A stretch of 64,000 bases of DNA from Robertkochia marina (GTDB lineage: Bacteria; Bacteroidota; Bacteroidia; Flavobacteriales; Flavobacteriaceae), in the NCBI RefSeq assembly GCF_004799345.1, contig NZ_SSMC01000001.1, positions 682,001-746,000 on the forward strand. Reading direction: 5' to 3'. The notes below the pieces were generated by a model. That model had not been told where the DNA came from and ran no database searches. It was given only the letters and a program-made list of their open reading frames with translations. A program made the position numbers and the translations under genes. This document shows, one piece after another, positions 49,058 to 58,204 of the stretch. How positions within the stretch are numbered: position 1 is the stretch's first letter; each line of letters starts with the position of its first letter.

Positions 49058-51253
49058 ATGTCAAAACGAAAAAAAAGAGCAGATAAACAGCGGAAAAGTG
49101 AAATTACGAAAGGAATTTTTTCTGTTCTTGAAAGTGATCCCGATAAAAGTTTTAACTACAAACAAATTGCTTCGAAGTTAGGTATATCTGACCCCGCCGG
49201 AAGGAATACGATCATAAAACGCCTCGGGCAGTTAGCAGGCAACGAAAAAATAGCGGAGGTAGCACGCGGTAAATACAAATTGATCGTAAGTCAGAATTAC
49301 TATACCGGAGTCGTTGATATGACCGGCAGGAACAATGCTTATGTAGTTTGTGAAGAGCTGGATACCGATGTGTTCGTACCTCAATCTCTCTTGAACAAGG
49401 CCTTGAATGGTGATACGGTTGAAGTTTATGTATTTCCAAGAAAGCGCAGAGGCAAAAAACTGGAAGGGGAGATCACCAGGATCCTGGAACGCAAAAAAAT
49501 GACCTTTGTGGGGGTATTGCAAATGCAAAAGAATTTCGGATTTGTATTACCGTCTGATTATAAGATGTATACCGATATTTTTGTACCCAAGAACAGGATC
49601 AAGGATGCAGAACACGGTGATAAGGTGATCGTGGAGATCAATGACTGGCCGGCTAATGCCGATTCGCCCTATGGTACCATTATAGAAACCCTCGGAAAGC
49701 CCGGAGATCATCAGACAGAGATGCACGCCATCCTGGCCGAATACGGCTTACCCTATGAATTTCCGCCGGAGGTAGAACACGAAGCCAATAAGCTGGATAC
49801 CTCTATACAGGAAGAAGAGATCAAAAAGCGCAGGGATATGCGTTCGGTAACTACTTTTACCATAGACCCTAAGGATGCCAAGGATTTTGATGATGCTCTT
49901 TCTTTTAAAAAGTTGGAAGACGACTGGGTAGAGATCGGGATACATATAGCCGATGTTTCTCACTACGTACAACCCGGCACCCTGCTTGATGATGAAGCCT
50001 ATAACAGGGCAACTTCTGTATACCTGGTAGACCGGGTCGTACCCATGTTGCCTGAAATATTATCGAATAAGGCCTGTTCTTTGAGACCTCATGAAGAAAA
50101 GTATACCTTCTCTGCGGTCTTCGAAATGAATAGTAAAGCAGAGATCAGAAAGCAATGGTTCGGAAGAACAGTGACCTATTCAGATCAGCGATTCGCCTAT
50201 GAAGAAGCCCAGGCCATGATAGAGTCTGGTAAGAATAAAGTGCCTTCAGACGTTTCCCTGACCGGAAAAACCTATGAGGTTGATCAGGAGATTGCCAACG
50301 CCGTACTGCATATGGATCGGCTTGCCAAGATCATGCGTAAGAAACGCATGCAGGACGGAGCCATATCTTTCGATAAGGTAGAGGTTAAGTTTAATTTGAA
50401 CGAAGAAAATGAACCGGTAGGTGTATTCTTTAAAACTTCTAAGGATGCCAATAAAATGATCGAAGAATTTATGCTTTTGGCCAATAGGAGGGTAGCTGCC
50501 TTTATCGGAAAGCAGAAGAAAACATTTGTGTACAGGGTACACGATGAGCCGGATGAAGAGAAATTACTCACCCTACAGGGCGTTATAAAGCGATTTGGGT
50601 ACAGTATTAACATGAAGAGCAGAAAGACCGTTACAAGCTCTTTAAATAACTTATTACAGGAAGTTCAGGGAAAGAAGGAACAAAACCTGGTAGATACCCT
50701 GACCATTCGATCCATGAGTAAGGCAGAATATACCACTGATAATATTGGTCATTACGGACTTGCCTTTGATTATTATACGCATTTTACTTCTCCCATACGG
50801 CGTTATCCGGATGTCATGGTGCACCGGTTGTTGCAGCACTATTTAGATAAGGGCGCTTCTGCAAAAGAAGAAGAATATGAAGATAAGTGCAGGCACTCTT
50901 CAAATATGGAAGGTCTCGCGGCCCAGGCCGAGCGCGACAGCATAAAGTATATGCAGATCAAATTTATGGAAGATCATAAAGACGAAGAGTTTCTGGGGGT
51001 GATCTCCGGAGTAACAGAATGGGGTATTTATGTCGAGATCGTTGAAAATAAATGTGAAGGTATGATACGCATCAGGGATATTAAAGACGATTATTACGTT
51101 TTTGACGAAAAGAATTATGCCCTGGTGGGAGAGGTTACCAAAAATGAATACCAGTTAGGAGATGAAGTATATGTGCAGGTTAAAAATACGGACCTTGTAA
51201 AGCGTCATCTCGATTTTAGCCTGATAGGAAAGAAAGAAGATAAACCGAATTAA
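49058..51253 (+). CDS. rnr: Ribonuclease R (VacB/RNase II family)
   Basis: The product has 731 residues, full length. It degrades structured RNA from the 3' end and helps in rRNA quality control. Domains in order: a basic start (SKRKKRADKQRKSE); a winged-helix segment (about 15-70, FNYKQIASKLGISDPAGRNTIIKRL); two cold-shock OB domains (about 85-225); the RNB catalytic domain (about 255-590) with TIDPKDAKDFDDALSF supplying the Asp cluster for Mg2+, and HYGLAFDYYTHFTSPIRRYPD; and an S1 domain (about 640-725). A near-consensus -7 box (TACTTTCG, 49033-49040) lies just upstream. It is followed 7 bp later by a DUF2807 gene, so the two may be co-transcribed. Confidence 0.95.
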   Translation: MSKRKKRADKQRKSEITKGIFSVLESDPDKSFNYKQIASKLGISDPAGRNTIIKRLGQLAGNEKIAEVARGKYKLIVSQNYYTGVVDMTGRNNAYVVCEELDTDVFVPQSLLNKALNGDTVEVYVFPRKRRGKKLEGEITRILERKKMTFVGVLQMQKNFGFVLPSDYKMYTDIFVPKNRIKDAEHGDKVIVEINDWPANADSPYGTIIETLGKPGDHQTEMHAILAEYGLPYEFPPEVEHEANKLDTSIQEEEIKKRRDMRSVTTFTIDPKDAKDFDDALSFKKLEDDWVEIGIHIADVSHYVQPGTLLDDEAYNRATSVYLVDRVVPMLPEILSNKACSLRPHEEKYTFSAVFEMNSKAEIRKQWFGRTVTYSDQRFAYEEAQAMIESGKNKVPSDVSLTGKTYEVDQEIANAVLHMDRLAKIMRKKRMQDGAISFDKVEVKFNLNEENEPVGVFFKTSKDANKMIEEFMLLANRRVAAFIGKQKKTFVYRVHDEPDEEKLLTLQGVIKRFGYSINMKSRKTVTSSLNNLLQEVQGKKEQNLVDTLTIRSMSKAEYTTDNIGHYGLAFDYYTHFTSPIRRYPDVMVHRLLQHYLDKGASAKEEEYEDKCRHSSNMEGLAAQAERDSIKYMQIKFMEDHKDEEFLGVISGVTEWGIYVEIVENKCEGMIRIRDIKDDYYVFDEKNYALVGEVTKNEYQLGDEVYVQVKNTDLVKRHLDFSLIGKKEDKPN

Positions 51254-51260
51254 ATTCTAC

Positions 51261-51941
51261 ATGATGAAAAATTTGATTGCTGTGGTATGTTTTTGCTGGG
51301 CTGTTATTGGAAGTGCCCAGGAGACGAATGAAATGAATGTGGAGCGTTTTTCAGAGCTGAAGGTATTTGATGGTATTTCAGTCAACCTGATTCCTTCAGA
51401 TGTAAACAAATTAGTGATCACAGGGGAGTACGCAGAAAATGTTGTAGCAAAGAACAGCAATGGTACCTTAAAATTAAGGCTGGGAGTTACCACCCTGTTT
51501 AAAGATCACGATACCTCTGCAGATCTGTACTATTCAGGACCGCTGTCGGTACTTGATGTCAATGAAAACGCAAAGATCACCTCGAAAGAAACCTTAAAAC
51601 AAGTAGATCTTGAGCTCAGGGCACAGGAGGGAGGAGAGATCCAGTTGGATGTGGCCTTAGAAATACTCCGCATCAAGGTTATCAGCGGTAGTACGATCGG
51701 AGTTACAGGTAGATCTACCAACCAGGAAGTGAATGTTAATACAGGAGGGGGTTACGAGGCCGGGAACCTGGAAACCGAGCAAACAGATGTAAAAGTGAAT
51801 GCAGGTGGCTATGCCGATATCAGAGCTTCTAAGTATGTGAATGCCAGGGTAAATGCCGGTGGTAACATCAATATTTACGGAAAACCCGGAGTTATAGATC
51901 AGACCAAGTTTCTGGGTGGTACTATAAAAGAAATTCAATAG
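51261..51941 (+). CDS. DUF2807 head-GIN domain exported protein
   Basis: The product has 226 residues with a signal peptide (about 1-20, ending GSAQ). The mature part is a beta-helix of repeated short strands, the head-GIN/DUF2807 fold: RFSELKVFDGISVNLIPSD at the start, then repeated V..G..., ending NAGGNINIYGKPGVIDQTKFLGGTIKEIQ. The family is abundant in Bacteroidota. It has been described as an autotransporter-like adhesin, but that is a prediction. The start is ATG at 51261, with a second ATG at the next codon. It starts 7 bp after rnr, so it is likely the second gene of that transcript. The next gene has its own -7 box. Confidence 0.87.
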   Translation: MMKNLIAVVCFCWAVIGSAQETNEMNVERFSELKVFDGISVNLIPSDVNKLVITGEYAENVVAKNSNGTLKLRLGVTTLFKDHDTSADLYYSGPLSVLDVNENAKITSKETLKQVDLELRAQEGGEIQLDVALEILRIKVISGSTIGVTGRSTNQEVNVNTGGGYEAGNLETEQTDVKVNAGGYADIRASKYVNARVNAGGNINIYGKPGVIDQTKFLGGTIKEIQ

Positions 51942-51989
51942 CCGCTGCAGGTATAGGGGCTCAAAATCTGAAAAGACAGCTGGATTTTA

Positions 51990-51997
51990 TACTTTTG
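51990..51997 (+). promoter_or_regulatory. -7 box of the LysE-DoxX pair
   Basis: TACTTTTG is a full consensus match, 20 bp before the LysE start codon, giving a very short leader. Confidence 0.45.
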
Positions 51998-52017
51998 AAC
52001 TAAATCCAAAACTTCTC

Positions 52018-52701
52018 ATGCTGGAAGACATTGCTGCTGCCATACCATTGGGCATTTTGCTTTCTTTTACTATAGGTCCTGTTTTTTTCGTGTTGCTGGA
52101 AACGGGTGCACTAAAAGGTTTCAGGGCCGCTATCAGCTTCGATCTCGGAGTGGTACTGGGAGATGTTGTCTTTATTCTAATTGCCTATTTCAGTACCAAT
52201 CGTATCCTGGAACGTATAAAAGATGATCCTTCGCTTTTCATTTTTGGAGGAGCTTTATTGATCACCTATGGTATTATTTCGTTCATTAGAAGTCGTAAAG
52301 CCTATAAAAAGGAATTGGATAAGGATGTGGAAGAGGTTATTAAAAAGAATAATTATCTGAATCTTTTTCTAAAAGGTTTTTTGTTGAATTTTATAAATGT
52401 TGGGGTCCTGGGATTTTGGTTAGGTATCATCATTATTTTTGGTCCGCGAATGGAAATGGATGAAAACAGGATCACGGTTTTTATAGCTACCATCCTGATC
52501 ACCTATATATTGGTAGATTGTATCAAGATATTGCTTGCTAAGCAATTAAAGCACAGGCTTACCCCATATCTGATCTTCAGGATCAAACGCATGATCAGTA
52601 TCATCCTGGTGGTCTTCGGTTTCTTCCTGATGTTCCAGGGATTATTTCCGAATGAGAAAGAAAAGATCAAGGGGGTGATAGAGGATATTAGAACCAACTA
52701 A
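52018..52701 (+). CDS. LysE-family translocator
   Basis: The product has 227 residues and is an inner-membrane exporter of amino acids or similar small compounds. About six hydrophobic segments are visible. The family signature near the start, IPLGILLSFTIGPVFFVLLETGALKGFRAAISFDLGVVLGDVVFILI, contains the conserved GP in helix 1. A charged cytoplasmic loop (RKAYKKELDKDVEEVIKK) separates the halves. The second half has LNFINVGVLGFWLG, typical of LysE. It is followed 11 bp later by a DoxX gene and probably co-transcribed with it. The substrate is unknown. Confidence 0.9.
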   Translation: MLEDIAAAIPLGILLSFTIGPVFFVLLETGALKGFRAAISFDLGVVLGDVVFILIAYFSTNRILERIKDDPSLFIFGGALLITYGIISFIRSRKAYKKELDKDVEEVIKKNNYLNLFLKGFLLNFINVGVLGFWLGIIIIFGPRMEMDENRITVFIATILITYILVDCIKILLAKQLKHRLTPYLIFRIKRMISIILVVFGFFLMFQGLFPNEKEKIKGVIEDIRTN

Positions 52702-52712
52702 ATATTTTATAT

Positions 52713-53096
52713 ATGTTATACCTGAAATACCTGATTTTATTTTTTGTAGTGATCACCTTTCTGCAGAGCGCGGTGGATAAAATCGCCGATTGGAAGGGTA
52801 ATATAGCATGGTTAAAAGAACATTTTAAAGATAGTCTGCTTGACGGAAAAGTAGCTTTTTCCCTTGGGATCATCCTGGTTTTGGAAATGCTGGCTGCCTT
52901 AACCGCAGTGGGAGGAATATGGTTCATTTTAAGTGAAGAAAATGAAACCTTAGCTGTATACAGTTTGTTGCTTTCGGGTGTTACCCTTTTGTTCTTATTG
53001 CTGGGTCAACGCCTGGCGAAGGATTATGATGGTGCCAGAACGATCGTAATATATCTTATTCCGGTATTCTTCGGACTATATTTATTTACTCAGTAG
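52713..53096 (+). CDS. DoxX-family membrane protein
   Basis: The product is 127 residues with four hydrophobic helices (about 3-20, 47-72, 79-97, 105-125), the DoxX layout. It starts MLYLKYLILFFVVITFLQSAVDKI and ends with RTIVIYLIPVFFGLYLFTQ. DoxX proteins are linked to terminal oxidases or redox reactions, but the family is broad and no partner is adjacent. The last 7 bp overlap the 3' end of the convergent AsmA-like gene. It lies 11 bp after the LysE gene, so they form one transcript. Confidence 0.82.
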   Translation: MLYLKYLILFFVVITFLQSAVDKIADWKGNIAWLKEHFKDSLLDGKVAFSLGIILVLEMLAALTAVGGIWFILSEENETLAVYSLLLSGVTLLFLLLGQRLAKDYDGARTIVIYLIPVFFGLYLFTQ

Positions 53097-54583
53097 ATCA
53101 TGCTGGTTATCAAACCTTTTTGTACGCATAACCACATATAATTAAAATAGGATTTTGTTTTATTTCTTGTAACCTCAAATGCTTGTTGTTTGAGGTTTTT
53201 ATTTTCTTTTCTTATTAGGGTATTAGCAATAGTACTCCATAATTTTTTTTCCTTTGATCCTTCTTTATTCATCACCCTTATCTGCAGATCCTTATATGAC
53301 ATGACCACAGTGCCCGTGGCGTTGTTCTCATTACCGCTTATCTGGAACACGGCATGTTGCAAAAATCCTGTGTTCCTCACTTGAAGATTCTTTGAAGTAA
53401 AGGCATCCAGTCTTTTGGTATCAAAATCGTTGAGATAAATATTTGTAATAAAATAATCATTGGTGTTCCATACCGGGATCTTGGAATGAATATAGAGTTG
53501 ACCCTGGTCCATAAAGGAGCCGGTAAATTCTATATTCATGGTATCTTTAAAAGTATTATTCAATCGGCTTATGTTTAGATCCAAATTCGTGATCGCTATT
53601 TCTCCGGCTTTGTCTTTATGCTTAAGTAATTCACCATAGGTTATGGAACCTTTTTTTACCTGAAGACTATCAATATCTAATGTAATGGGGAGTGTACGTA
53701 ACATTTTGGAGATCATAGGACGATAGGAGAGGTCAGGGGGTAGGGTTTTATCTCTATAAATATCTGTATGTAATTGGTTGATCTCTACAAAGGAACTTTT
53801 CCAAATGGAATTCGGTTCCTTGGCAAATTCTGGGTGGTGAATAACTATTGTATCAGTTTTGAGTTCAATACGGTCTTTTTGATTAGTCAATTGGCGTGAA
53901 TATTGTGTTTTGTTAAATTTTGGTATAAGATGAAACGCTGAAAGACTCCATTTCAAAGTATCCATTTGAATGGATGGGATTCGTATTTTGTTTAAGGGGT
54001 CAGGTTCAAATTCTATATGTTCCATTTCAATTTTATATTCCTTAGGTATGGGAAAAGATTGAATGGACGGATTAAAGGAAGTATTGGATAAAAGTATTTG
54101 GTATTTTGCGGTCAGTATGGTGTCTTTATTTAAGGAAGTTCTAAAGAATTTCCCTTGTGAAAGCTCTAGATGTTTAATATGAACCTCCTTAATTTTTTGT
54201 TGCTTAACAAACCTTTTTTTCGTTGAATTGGAATTTAGAGCCTGTACTGTTATCGTAGGTGAATCTATCTTTATTTTGTTAACAAGAATCTCTTTATTTA
54301 CTAAAAACGGTAAAATGTCCAGTCCCTCTATTATCAAAGAGCTCGTGGAAATGTATAAGGAGTCCTTTTCCAGGAGCCCCCTGATTAGAATTTTATCGCT
54401 GAGTAATTCTCCCTTTATTAAACTCAGCTTTGGGTTATCTGCATGTATATGGAAGTTAGATATCCGAAGATTTTCAAGGTCCTTTTCAATGCGATGTATT
54501 TTGTAAAATAGAAATGAAAGCAGGCTTCCTGCAAGGATGAGAAGGGTAAGAATAGAATACTTTAAAATCCTGGTCCGATTCAT
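53090..54583 (-). CDS. AsmA-like envelope protein of unknown function
   Basis: From the ATG at 54583 the product has 497 residues; a TTG two codons earlier is the alternative. One N-terminal helix (about 8-28) anchors it in the inner membrane. The rest is a long series of beta-strands with short turns and a repetitive feel (ILIRGLLEKDSLYISTSSLIIEGLDIL, and later ITYGELLKHKDKAGEIAITNLDLNISRLNN), like AsmA/DUF748-type proteins that bridge the envelope and move lipids. The end (SYFNYMWLCVQKGLITSMIY) is typical of the flavobacterial version. The assignment is from pattern only. It is transcribed toward the DoxX gene and overlaps its 3' end. Confidence 0.7.
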   Translation of the reverse strand: MNRTRILKYSILTLLILAGSLLSFLFYKIHRIEKDLENLRISNFHIHADNPKLSLIKGELLSDKILIRGLLEKDSLYISTSSLIIEGLDILPFLVNKEILVNKIKIDSPTITVQALNSNSTKKRFVKQQKIKEVHIKHLELSQGKFFRTSLNKDTILTAKYQILLSNTSFNPSIQSFPIPKEYKIEMEHIEFEPDPLNKIRIPSIQMDTLKWSLSAFHLIPKFNKTQYSRQLTNQKDRIELKTDTIVIHHPEFAKEPNSIWKSSFVEINQLHTDIYRDKTLPPDLSYRPMISKMLRTLPITLDIDSLQVKKGSITYGELLKHKDKAGEIAITNLDLNISRLNNTFKDTMNIEFTGSFMDQGQLYIHSKIPVWNTNDYFITNIYLNDFDTKRLDAFTSKNLQVRNTGFLQHAVFQISGNENNATGTVVMSYKDLQIRVMNKEGSKEKKLWSTIANTLIRKENKNLKQQAFEVTRNKTKSYFNYMWLCVQKGLITSMIY

Positions 54584-54604
54584 TTTCAATGAAGTGAACC
54601 TTGA

Positions 54605-54640
54605 AGTTAAAAAATAAAACCCTCAGAATGAGGGTTTTAT
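54605..54640 (-). terminator. Terminator of the OmpH-type gene
   Basis: On the minus strand AAAACCCTCA ttc TGAGGGTTTT forms a perfect 10-bp stem, followed by ATTTTTT. It lies between two minus-strand genes and separates their transcripts. Confidence 0.85.
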
Positions 54641-54665
54641 ATGAATTAAAAAAGAGGGTAAGACC

Positions 54666-55181
54666 TTATTTTTTACTATTGTAATTGTTGTTCAATTCTC
54701 TCAATACTTCTTCTGTAATATCTTTAGTTTCTTCTCCATAAAAAACATTACCACCTTCGTTTTCTGCCAGAATAAAGGTATATCCATTGTTCTGGCCATA
54801 ATCTTTTACAAAGGTTCTGATCTTTTTCACCAGTGAATCAACCTCCTGTGCACTTTGTTGGTTAATAGCTTGTTCTTCCTGTTGAAGGGTTTGAGCCATT
54901 TGTTGTCTTTTTTGCATCAGGGCATTGTATTGTTCCTGTTGTTTGGACTGGCTCATTCCTTTAGCGCTGTTTTGGAAAGCTTCAGCTTCTTTAGTGAATG
55001 CGGTAGAGGCACTGTCGTACTTTTTCTGAAACTCTTCGTATTTCAGTTTGTATTTATTTTCCAGGTCTATTTTTTCCTGGTATTCTTTAATGAGTTCGGT
55101 GTTGTCAACATAGGCTATTTTGTCTTGCTGACAAGAAACAGCCATAATGGCTGTAGCGATTAGTAATGGAATTTTCTTCAT
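54666..55181 (-). CDS. OmpH/Skp-family periplasmic chaperone, lipoprotein form
   Basis: From the ATG at 55181 the product has 171 residues. A longer frame to 55208 is excluded by a perfect -7 box at 55206-55213. The signal ends MAVSCQQ, so Cys17 is probably lipidated. Skp/OmpH proteins hold unfolded outer-membrane proteins between long helical arms. The helical part is evident (about 28-130), rich in Q, K, E and A: KYKLKYEEFQKKYDSASTAF and KQQEQYNALMQKRQQMAQ. The compact end has YTFILAENEGGNVFYG, the family's strand pair, with the usual D/E. It is a single gene with its own terminator. Confidence 0.9.
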   Translation of the reverse strand: MKKIPLLIATAIMAVSCQQDKIAYVDNTELIKEYQEKIDLENKYKLKYEEFQKKYDSASTAFTKEAEAFQNSAKGMSQSKQQEQYNALMQKRQQMAQTLQQEEQAINQQSAQEVDSLVKKIRTFVKDYGQNNGYTFILAENEGGNVFYGEETKDITEEVLRELNNNYNSKK

Positions 55182-55205
55182 GTCGTAAAATTTGTTCTCG
55201 AAGGC

Positions 55206-55213
55206 CAAAAATA
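55206..55213 (-). promoter_or_regulatory. -7 box of the OmpH-type gene
   Basis: TATTTTTG on the minus strand, full consensus, 24 bp before the ATG at 55181. It excludes the earlier start. Confidence 0.5.
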
Positions 55214-55402
55214 GGAAAAGAAGGGTTTTTATCCTGATCTATTTTAGTTATTAAGTGTTATTTATTTTAACTATACTAAACTAAATTACCATAATTGTTT
55301 TCAATTATTTTCTACCCGTATAAATGAGATATAAGCCACGTTCTCTTTCTAAGAAGGTCTATATATAGTTGAGACTCCACAGCATCATTAAATCGCCTTA
55401 TT

Positions 55403-56236
55403 TTAGCTTTTTTTGATAATATAGATGATGGAGGAGGGTTGCTTGGTGTATAGTGATCTAAGATTGGAAATAGTGGCAATAATGAAAGCTCTTACAGGTG
55501 CTAATATGTTTTTTAGATAACCTTCACTCAGTAAACTTACATAATAGGCATCCCAATACATTGGTAAGAATTTTACTACATTTAAGTTTTGGGAAGACAA
55601 TAACCTGGTTAAAGCTGTTTTATCATAATGGTAAAGGTGTCGAGGTACATCGTATCCGGCCCAGTAGGATTTGTAGTGTTGAGCATCGTATGATTTATAA
55701 TTGGGTAGTGCTATTATGAGAAGTCCATCATCCTTGAGATGGGTGCTAATTTTTTGGATCATCCTGTCCGGTTCATAAAGATGTTCAAGAACATGCCATA
55801 GGGTGATCACGTCATAGGGTTCTTTTAGTTGATCAAGATCAGATTTTATGTCCAGGTTTTTGGACCGGGCTATAGATGCCGCCTTGGGACTTACTTCAAC
55901 TCCTTGACGTTTTTTATTGGCGGGTATTTGTGCAAGAAAATCTCCTGTTCCACAGCCGATATCCAGGATGGAATTATAGGATGGGTGGTAAGAATTAACC
56001 AACCTTGTTTTACGGTTTAAGTTCATTGATTTCACCCAGCGATAGAGACTTGCAAACAACCCGGTTGCACTATCGTCATGAGAAAGATATTTATCACTTT
56101 CATAATAGAACTTTATTCTGTCTGGTCTGGGTTGGGGGACTGTTTTCAAAAATCCGTAAGTAGCATCCTGTTCCAGGCGAAAGTTTTCCTGACTTAAAAA
56201 ATGATCCTTAATATTTTTTGGGTAGGCTGTTTTCAT
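55403..56236 (-). CDS. Class I SAM-dependent methyltransferase
   Basis: The product has 277 residues. The SAM-binding core is plain: ILDIGCGTGDFL (motif I), RQGVEVSPKAASIA (motif II, acidic end), YDVITLWHVLEHLYEPD (motif IV) and LKDDGLLIIALPN (motif VI). The N-terminal 85 residues are helical and contain a Lys/Tyr/Asp-rich segment. The C-terminal DVPRHLYHYDKTALTRLL is typical of the methyltransf_23 group that includes ubiquinone-type and sugar-modifying enzymes. The substrate is not evident. The gene lies between the OmpH gene and the mnmG terminator, alone in its transcript. Confidence 0.88.
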   Translation of the reverse strand: MKTAYPKNIKDHFLSQENFRLEQDATYGFLKTVPQPRPDRIKFYYESDKYLSHDDSATGLFASLYRWVKSMNLNRKTRLVNSYHPSYNSILDIGCGTGDFLAQIPANKKRQGVEVSPKAASIARSKNLDIKSDLDQLKEPYDVITLWHVLEHLYEPDRMIQKISTHLKDDGLLIIALPNYKSYDAQHYKSYWAGYDVPRHLYHYDKTALTRLLSSQNLNVVKFLPMYWDAYYVSLLSEGYLKNILAPVRAFIIATISNLRSLYTKQPSSIIYIIKKS

Positions 56237-56263
56237 GGCGTAAACTTAGGATAATGTTGGGAT

Positions 56264-56301
56264 AAAAAAAAGAGCGTTCCACGTGGAACGCTCTTTTTTT
56301 T
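56264..56301 (-). terminator. Perfect palindromic terminator of mnmG, containing a parS-like core
   Basis: A 38-bp perfect inverted repeat with A8 and T8 flanks and the core GAGCGTTCCACGTGGAACGC has T-runs on both strands, so it can act bidirectionally. Its central GTTCCACGTGGAAC matches 13 of 16 positions of the parS consensus (TGTTNCACGTGAAACA), and so may be a weak ParB site as well as a terminator. Confidence 0.85.
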
Positions 56302-56323
56302 ATTGATGGTATTTTTAGATTTT

Positions 56324-58195
56324 TTATCTGCCCATATAGACTAATAAGACTGAGATATCACTCGGAGAAACTCCGCTAATTCGAGAAGCCTGGGAAAGTG
56401 TTTTTGGTTTAATAGATTTTAATTTTTCCTTTGCTTCGAATGAAAGAGATTTAAGTTTATCATAATCGAAGTTATCTGGAATTATAATACTTTCTAATTT
56501 GTTAAGCTTATCTGCATTGTTCTTTTCTTTTTCTATATAACCCGAATATTTAACCTGTATCTCGGTTTGTTCCAGTACCTCGGTATCCAGGGTGTTTTCC
56601 TGAATAAAGGATTCCACCGTGGCTAATTTGCGCATGTGGTTCAAGGTAACCTTGGGTCGGCTGAATACCTTGAACATCTTATCTGATTGTTTAAGGGGAG
56701 AAGATTTCAGTTCTTCAAGTATCGGATTGATCTCTTCTGGTTTTACGCTGGTATCTTTAAAGAAATCTACAAAGGCCTTAGACTGTTGTTGTTTTTCTTC
56801 CATGCGTCGCAGACGGTCTTCCGAGGCTAACCCTATCTCATAAGATTTAGGGGTAAGTCGAAGATCGGCATTATCCTGTCGAAGCAAGGTTCGGTATTCG
56901 GCCCTTGAGGTAAACATACGGTAAGGTTCTTCCGTTCCTTTGGTAATAAGGTCATCAATTAAAACCCCGATGTAGGCTTCGTTCCTCTTAAGAATAAATG
57001 GATCTTTTTCCTGGGTTTGTAAGGCAGCATTGATGCCAGCCATCATTCCTTGAGCAGCGGCTTCTTCGTATCCTGTGGTTCCGTTTATTTGTCCTGCGAA
57101 ATAGAGGCCGGAGACCAGTTTCGTTTCCAGGGTGTGTTTAAGTTGCGTGGGAGGGAAGTAGTCATACTCAATAGCATATCCCGGTCTGAAGAATTTGACA
57201 TTTTCAAAGCCTACTACAGATCGCAGTGCCTTGTATTGTACATCTTCCGGTAAAGAAGTAGAAAATCCGTTTACATACACCTCTACAGTATTCCAGCCTT
57301 CGGGTTCTACGAAAAGCTGATGACGGTCTTTGTCAGCAAAACGGTTGATCTTGTCTTCGATGGAAGGACAATAGCGCGGACCAATACTTTTGATACGTCC
57401 GTTAAACATAGGCGATCGATCAAAGCCTTCTCTTAGTAAGTCATGAACCTCAAGAGAGGTGTAGGTCATATGACAACTTCTTTGTGTTTTTAAAGGCTGA
57501 GTACTGTTGGAGAAAGAGAATTTTTCCGGATTTTCGTCGCCTGGTTGCTCCGTCATTTTTGAATAATCGAGCGATCTTCCGTCTACTCTTGGTGGGGTAC
57601 CGGTTTTCATTCTTCCCGATTCAAAACCGATTTTAACAAGGTCTTCAGTAATACCTGTTGCTGCTCTTTCACCGGCACGGCCTCCTCCAAATTGTTTTTC
57701 TCCAATATGAATAAGACCATTTAAAAAGGTTCCATTGGTCAGTACCACGGTTTTTGCATACGCCTCTAAACCGAGTGAGGTCTTTACCCCTTTTATTTGA
57801 TCGTTCTCAATGATGAGACCTGATACCATATCCTGGTAAAAGTCCAGGTTGGGGGTTTGTTCAAGCATCAATCGCCACTCTTCAGCAAATCGCATACGAT
57901 CACTTTGAGCGCGCGGTGACCACATGGCAGGACCTTTAGACTTATTGAGCATCTTGAATTGAATGGCCGTTTTATCGGTAACAATCCCCGAATAACCACC
58001 CATAGCATCGATCTCTCTTACGATCTGTCCCTTTGCAATACCACCCATGGCGGGATTACATGACATCTGTGCTATGTTTTGCAGATTCATGGTGATAAGC
58101 AGGGTAGAAGCACCCATGTTTGCAGCAGCGGCAGCAGCTTCAGATCCGGCATGGCCCGCACCCACTACAATAACATCATAGGTTTTATTGAACAT
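56324..58195 (-). CDS. mnmG: tRNA uridine 5-carboxymethylaminomethyl modification enzyme MnmG (GidA)
   Basis: The product has 623 residues, full length. With MnmE it modifies the wobble uridine of several tRNAs, using FAD and folate. The FAD-binding start is [14 protein letters not shown]. The family signatures [38 protein letters not shown]-like [13 protein letters not shown] and [17 protein letters not shown] are all present, and [22 protein letters not shown] completes the core. A helical C-terminal domain (about 540-623) binds tRNA. The gene lies 9 bp after ybeY ends. mnmG is often close to the replication origin. It ends in the palindromic terminator at 56264-56301. Confidence 0.97.
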   Translation of the reverse strand: MFNKTYDVIVVGAGHAGSEAAAAAANMGASTLLITMNLQNIAQMSCNPAMGGIAKGQIVREIDAMGGYSGIVTDKTAIQFKMLNKSKGPAMWSPRAQSDRMRFAEEWRLMLEQTPNLDFYQDMVSGLIIENDQIKGVKTSLGLEAYAKTVVLTNGTFLNGLIHIGEKQFGGGRAGERAATGITEDLVKIGFESGRMKTGTPPRVDGRSLDYSKMTEQPGDENPEKFSFSNSTQPLKTQRSCHMTYTSLEVHDLLREGFDRSPMFNGRIKSIGPRYCPSIEDKINRFADKDRHQLFVEPEGWNTVEVYVNGFSTSLPEDVQYKALRSVVGFENVKFFRPGYAIEYDYFPPTQLKHTLETKLVSGLYFAGQINGTTGYEEAAAQGMMAGINAALQTQEKDPFILKRNEAYIGVLIDDLITKGTEEPYRMFTSRAEYRTLLRQDNADLRLTPKSYEIGLASEDRLRRMEEKQQQSKAFVDFFKDTSVKPEEINPILEELKSSPLKQSDKMFKVFSRPKVTLNHMRKLATVESFIQENTLDTEVLEQTEIQVKYSGYIEKEKNNADKLNKLESIIIPDNFDYDKLKSLSFEAKEKLKSIKPKTLSQASRISGVSPSDISVLLVYMGR

Positions 58196-58204
58196 AAGGC
58201 AATT

